In this document: piece after piece, positions 13,035-15,025 of the stretch
Position numbering within the stretch: the first letter of the stretch is position 1
Layout: every line of letters starts with the position of its first letter
Source of the DNA: Anaerolineales bacterium
Lineage (GTDB): Bacteria > Chloroflexota > Anaerolineae > 4572-78 > NAK82
Length of the DNA: 15,025 bases
Direction of reading: 5' to 3'
NCBI GenBank assembly: GCA_024643945.1
Contig: JAHELX010000013.1
Location: forward strand, 1-15,025
The notes under the pieces: generated by a model
Database searches by the model: none
Seen by the model: the letters and a program-made list of their open reading frames with translations, nothing else
Told to the model about the DNA's origin: nothing
Position numbers and translations under genes: made by a program

Positions 13035-15025
13035 ATGCTCAACCCATTTTTCAACCCAAATGGCGTGGCGGTTATCGGAGCTTCGCGCGATCCGCACAAG
13101 CTGGGTTACGGCGTCGTCCGCAACCTGGTAGAGTATCATTACCGGGGCCCCATCTATCCAGTCAACCCAGTCGCCAGCGAGATCCTGGATCTCCGCTGTT
13201 ATGCCTCTATTGCCGAGGTGCCCGACCCGGTCGACCTGGCCGTGGTCGTGGTGCCGGCTCCTGTCGTGGCCGATATGCTTGACCAATGTGGTAGACGGGG
13301 CATCAAACATGCCATCGTTATCAGCGGCGGTTTCCGCGAGACAGGGCCAGAGGGACAGGCTCGTGAAGAAGCACTGGCCCGCGTCGCCCAGAAGCACGGC
13401 CTGCGGCTCGTCGGCCCTAATTGCATCGGGACTATTGATACCCATGCATCGGTCAACACCACCTTTGTGGTGGGCATGCCCCAAGTCGGCGCTATCGGAT
13501 TCGTGTCACAATCGGGGGCGATGTGCGCGGCCGTCATTGACTGGGCGCGCGGGGCAGGTGTGGGCTTTTCCCGCATCGTCAGCCTGGGCAACCAGGCGGA
13601 CGTGAACGAGACGGAGATGTTGACCGCCTTAGTCGACGATCCACAGACACGTGTCATCACCGCCTACATTGAGGGTGTGACCGACGGACGCGCCTTTATG
13701 CAGGCGGCGGCAGAGGCCGCTCGCCGCAAGCCGGTGGTGATGCTCAAAGCCGGCCAGGGTGCCAGCGGGGCCAAAGCGGTCGCTTCGCATACCGGGGCGC
13801 TGGCCGGCAGCGCTGAGGCCTACGAAGCCGCTTTCCGGCAGAGCGGGGTGCTGCGCGCCAACACTATGGAAGAACTCTTTGACTGGGCAAGAGCGTTGGC
13901 CTGGCAGCCTCTGCCCAAGGGGGATCGGATAGCCGTCCTGACCAACGCCGGTGGGCCAGCGATCTTGGCTGTAGACGTCATCGAGGCATCTGAGCTGCGA
14001 ATGGCCCCCCTGACCGAGCAAACTCGGGCCTACCTGCGTCCACGCCTGCCGGCTGCTGCCAGCGTACAGAACCCGGTAGACGTATTGGCCGGATCGGGAC
14101 CTGGCACTTACGCTGTTGCCCTGGATGCACTGCTATCAGACCCCACCGTAGATGCGGTGATCGTCATCATGGCTCCCAATGACTGGTTTTTGCCCGCCAG
14201 CCTGGCCGAGGTCATCGCCGAGGCCGCCGCCGTGCATCACAAACCAGTGCTGGCCTCGATTATGGGGCTGGCCTCGGTAGACCAGGCATTGGCCATCTTA
14301 CACCAACGACGCGTACCTAACTTTGCCTTCCCAGAGCGAGCCGCTTCTGCGCTGGCGGCGATGCTGACTCGCCAGCGCTGGCTTGACACACCTCCCGAAC
14401 CACCTGTCGAGCTATCTGGCACAGACCGGGAGGCCGCTCGCGCCGCTCTCGACCGGGGCGACTTCCCGTGTCTACTGGCCGCCTACGGCGTTGTACTACC
14501 GCCAACCTGGCTGGCTTGTAGCGCCGAAGAGGCGGCCCGGCTAGCCGACGACGCCGGGTACCCGGTAGTCCTTAAGCTCGTCTCGCCTGACATCACCCAC
14601 AAATCAGACGTGGGGGGCGTGGCCCTCAACCTGACCAATGGCGACGCGGTACGAGCTGCCTTCGACCGCATCCTCACGACGGCCCGTGCTGCCTACCCTG
14701 ATGCAGCCATCGAGGGTGTGTTGGTGCAGAAGATGCTCACGGGGGGTCAGGAAGTCATTGTCGGCGTCCGGCGCGATCCCCAATTTGGACCGCTGGCCCT
14801 GGTGGGCAGGGGCGGCGTCGACGTGGAACTCCTACGCGACGTAGCGCTGGGCATCGCGCCACTCACCTACTCACAAGCGGAGCGCATGCTCGACTCCACC
14901 CGCACCGGGGTCCGGCTGAAAGGCTGGCGCGGTACCCCTCCTGCCGACCGGGACGCCGTCCTGGATGCCCTGTTACGCCTGTCGCAGGCGGCCTGTGACT
15001 TCCCGGAAATCGCCGAGTTGGAGGT
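13035..15025 (+). CDS. ADP-forming acyl-CoA synthetase (acetate-CoA ligase type; partial, C-terminus off the right edge)
   Basis: At least 663 residues of a fused alpha-beta NDP-forming acyl-CoA synthetase. These enzymes turn acyl-CoA, ADP and phosphate into the free acid, CoA and ATP. The order is a CoA-binding Rossmann domain (about 1 to 135, with VAVIGASRDPHKLGYG), succinyl-CoA-ligase-like domains (about 150 to 460, with GFVSQSGAM and the phospho-histidine His252 in ASHTGALAGS), and an ATP-grasp domain (about 470 onward) with the second relay histidine His522 in SPDITHKSDVGGV and the GVRRDPQFGPL segment. The expected length is about 700, so perhaps 40 residues are missing. Two bases separate it from the MDR gene and its GGAG lies within the end of that gene, so they are co-translated. 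It probably closes the pathway by recovering ATP from acetyl-CoA or another short-chain acyl-CoA. A lysine acetyltransferase fusion is not seen in the visible part. Confidence 0.95.
   Translation, partial: MLNPFFNPNGVAVIGASRDPHKLGYGVVRNLVEYHYRGPIYPVNPVASEILDLRCYASIAEVPDPVDLAVVVVPAPVVADMLDQCGRRGIKHAIVISGGFRETGPEGQAREEALARVAQKHGLRLVGPNCIGTIDTHASVNTTFVVGMPQVGAIGFVSQSGAMCAAVIDWARGAGVGFSRIVSLGNQADVNETEMLTALVDDPQTRVITAYIEGVTDGRAFMQAAAEAARRKPVVMLKAGQGASGAKAVASHTGALAGSAEAYEAAFRQSGVLRANTMEELFDWARALAWQPLPKGDRIAVLTNAGGPAILAVDVIEASELRMAPLTEQTRAYLRPRLPAAASVQNPVDVLAGSGPGTYAVALDALLSDPTVDAVIVIMAPNDWFLPASLAEVIAEAAAVHHKPVLASIMGLASVDQALAILHQRRVPNFAFPERAASALAAMLTRQRWLDTPPEPPVELSGTDREAARAALDRGDFPCLLAAYGVVLPPTWLACSAEEAARLADDAGYPVVLKLVSPDITHKSDVGGVALNLTNGDAVRAAFDRILTTARAAYPDAAIEGVLVQKMLTGGQEVIVGVRRDPQFGPLALVGRGGVDVELLRDVALGIAPLTYSQAERMLDSTRTGVRLKGWRGTPPADRDAVLDALLRLSQAACDFPEIAELE

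Overview
The window looks like a chromosomal segment of an uncultured or lesser-known member of the Chloroflexota (Anaerolineae-like). I infer this from the type of GAF sensor proteins, with their characteristic 'RFGFYHAG' GAF core and 'LQxxVRELG' C-terminal helix, from the secreted nucleoside hydrolase-like protein, and from the set of acyl-CoA genes. No rRNA or marker gene confirms it. The DNA is moderately GC-rich, with one clearly AT-richer gene. Both edges cut a gene.

Minus-strand block (positions 1 to 6536): a tightly packed signalling operon reading right to left. It encodes three stand-alone response-regulator receiver proteins in a row, joined by ATGA overlaps. These are followed by a Cache-HAMP-GAF-GAF membrane sensor, a six-helix membrane GAF-GAF sensor and a branched-chain amino-acid-type (LivJ-like) substrate-binding lipoprotein that runs off the left edge. 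Neither sensor contains a histidine kinase, GGDEF or other output domain, and no receiver has a DNA-binding domain. If this is a phosphorelay, its kinase and output must be encoded elsewhere, perhaps just beyond the left edge.

Divergent intergenic region (6537 to 7085): a candidate promoter for each direction, both of the extended -10 type, with direct repeats beside them, a 32-bp near-perfect palindrome, and a degenerate 7-bp-period repeat.

Plus strand, 7086 to 8309: a secreted inosine/uridine nucleoside hydrolase-like protein, closed by a strong intrinsic terminator.

Plus-strand metabolic block (8733 to the right edge): thiolase, an AT-richer Asp/Glu racemase-family gene, acyl-CoA dehydrogenase, a zinc-less MDR oxidoreductase and an ADP-forming acyl-CoA synthetase (cut by the edge). 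Without the racemase this is a coherent set for short-chain acyl-CoA metabolism, in which the last enzyme could make ATP from the acyl-CoA thioester. Hydratase and 3-hydroxyacyl-CoA dehydrogenase genes are not in the window. A second heptad-type repeat with inverted arms lies inside this block, between the acyl-CoA dehydrogenase and MDR genes.

The most unusual item is the signalling operon. The most unusual non-coding signal is the pair of related heptad-repeat/hairpin elements.
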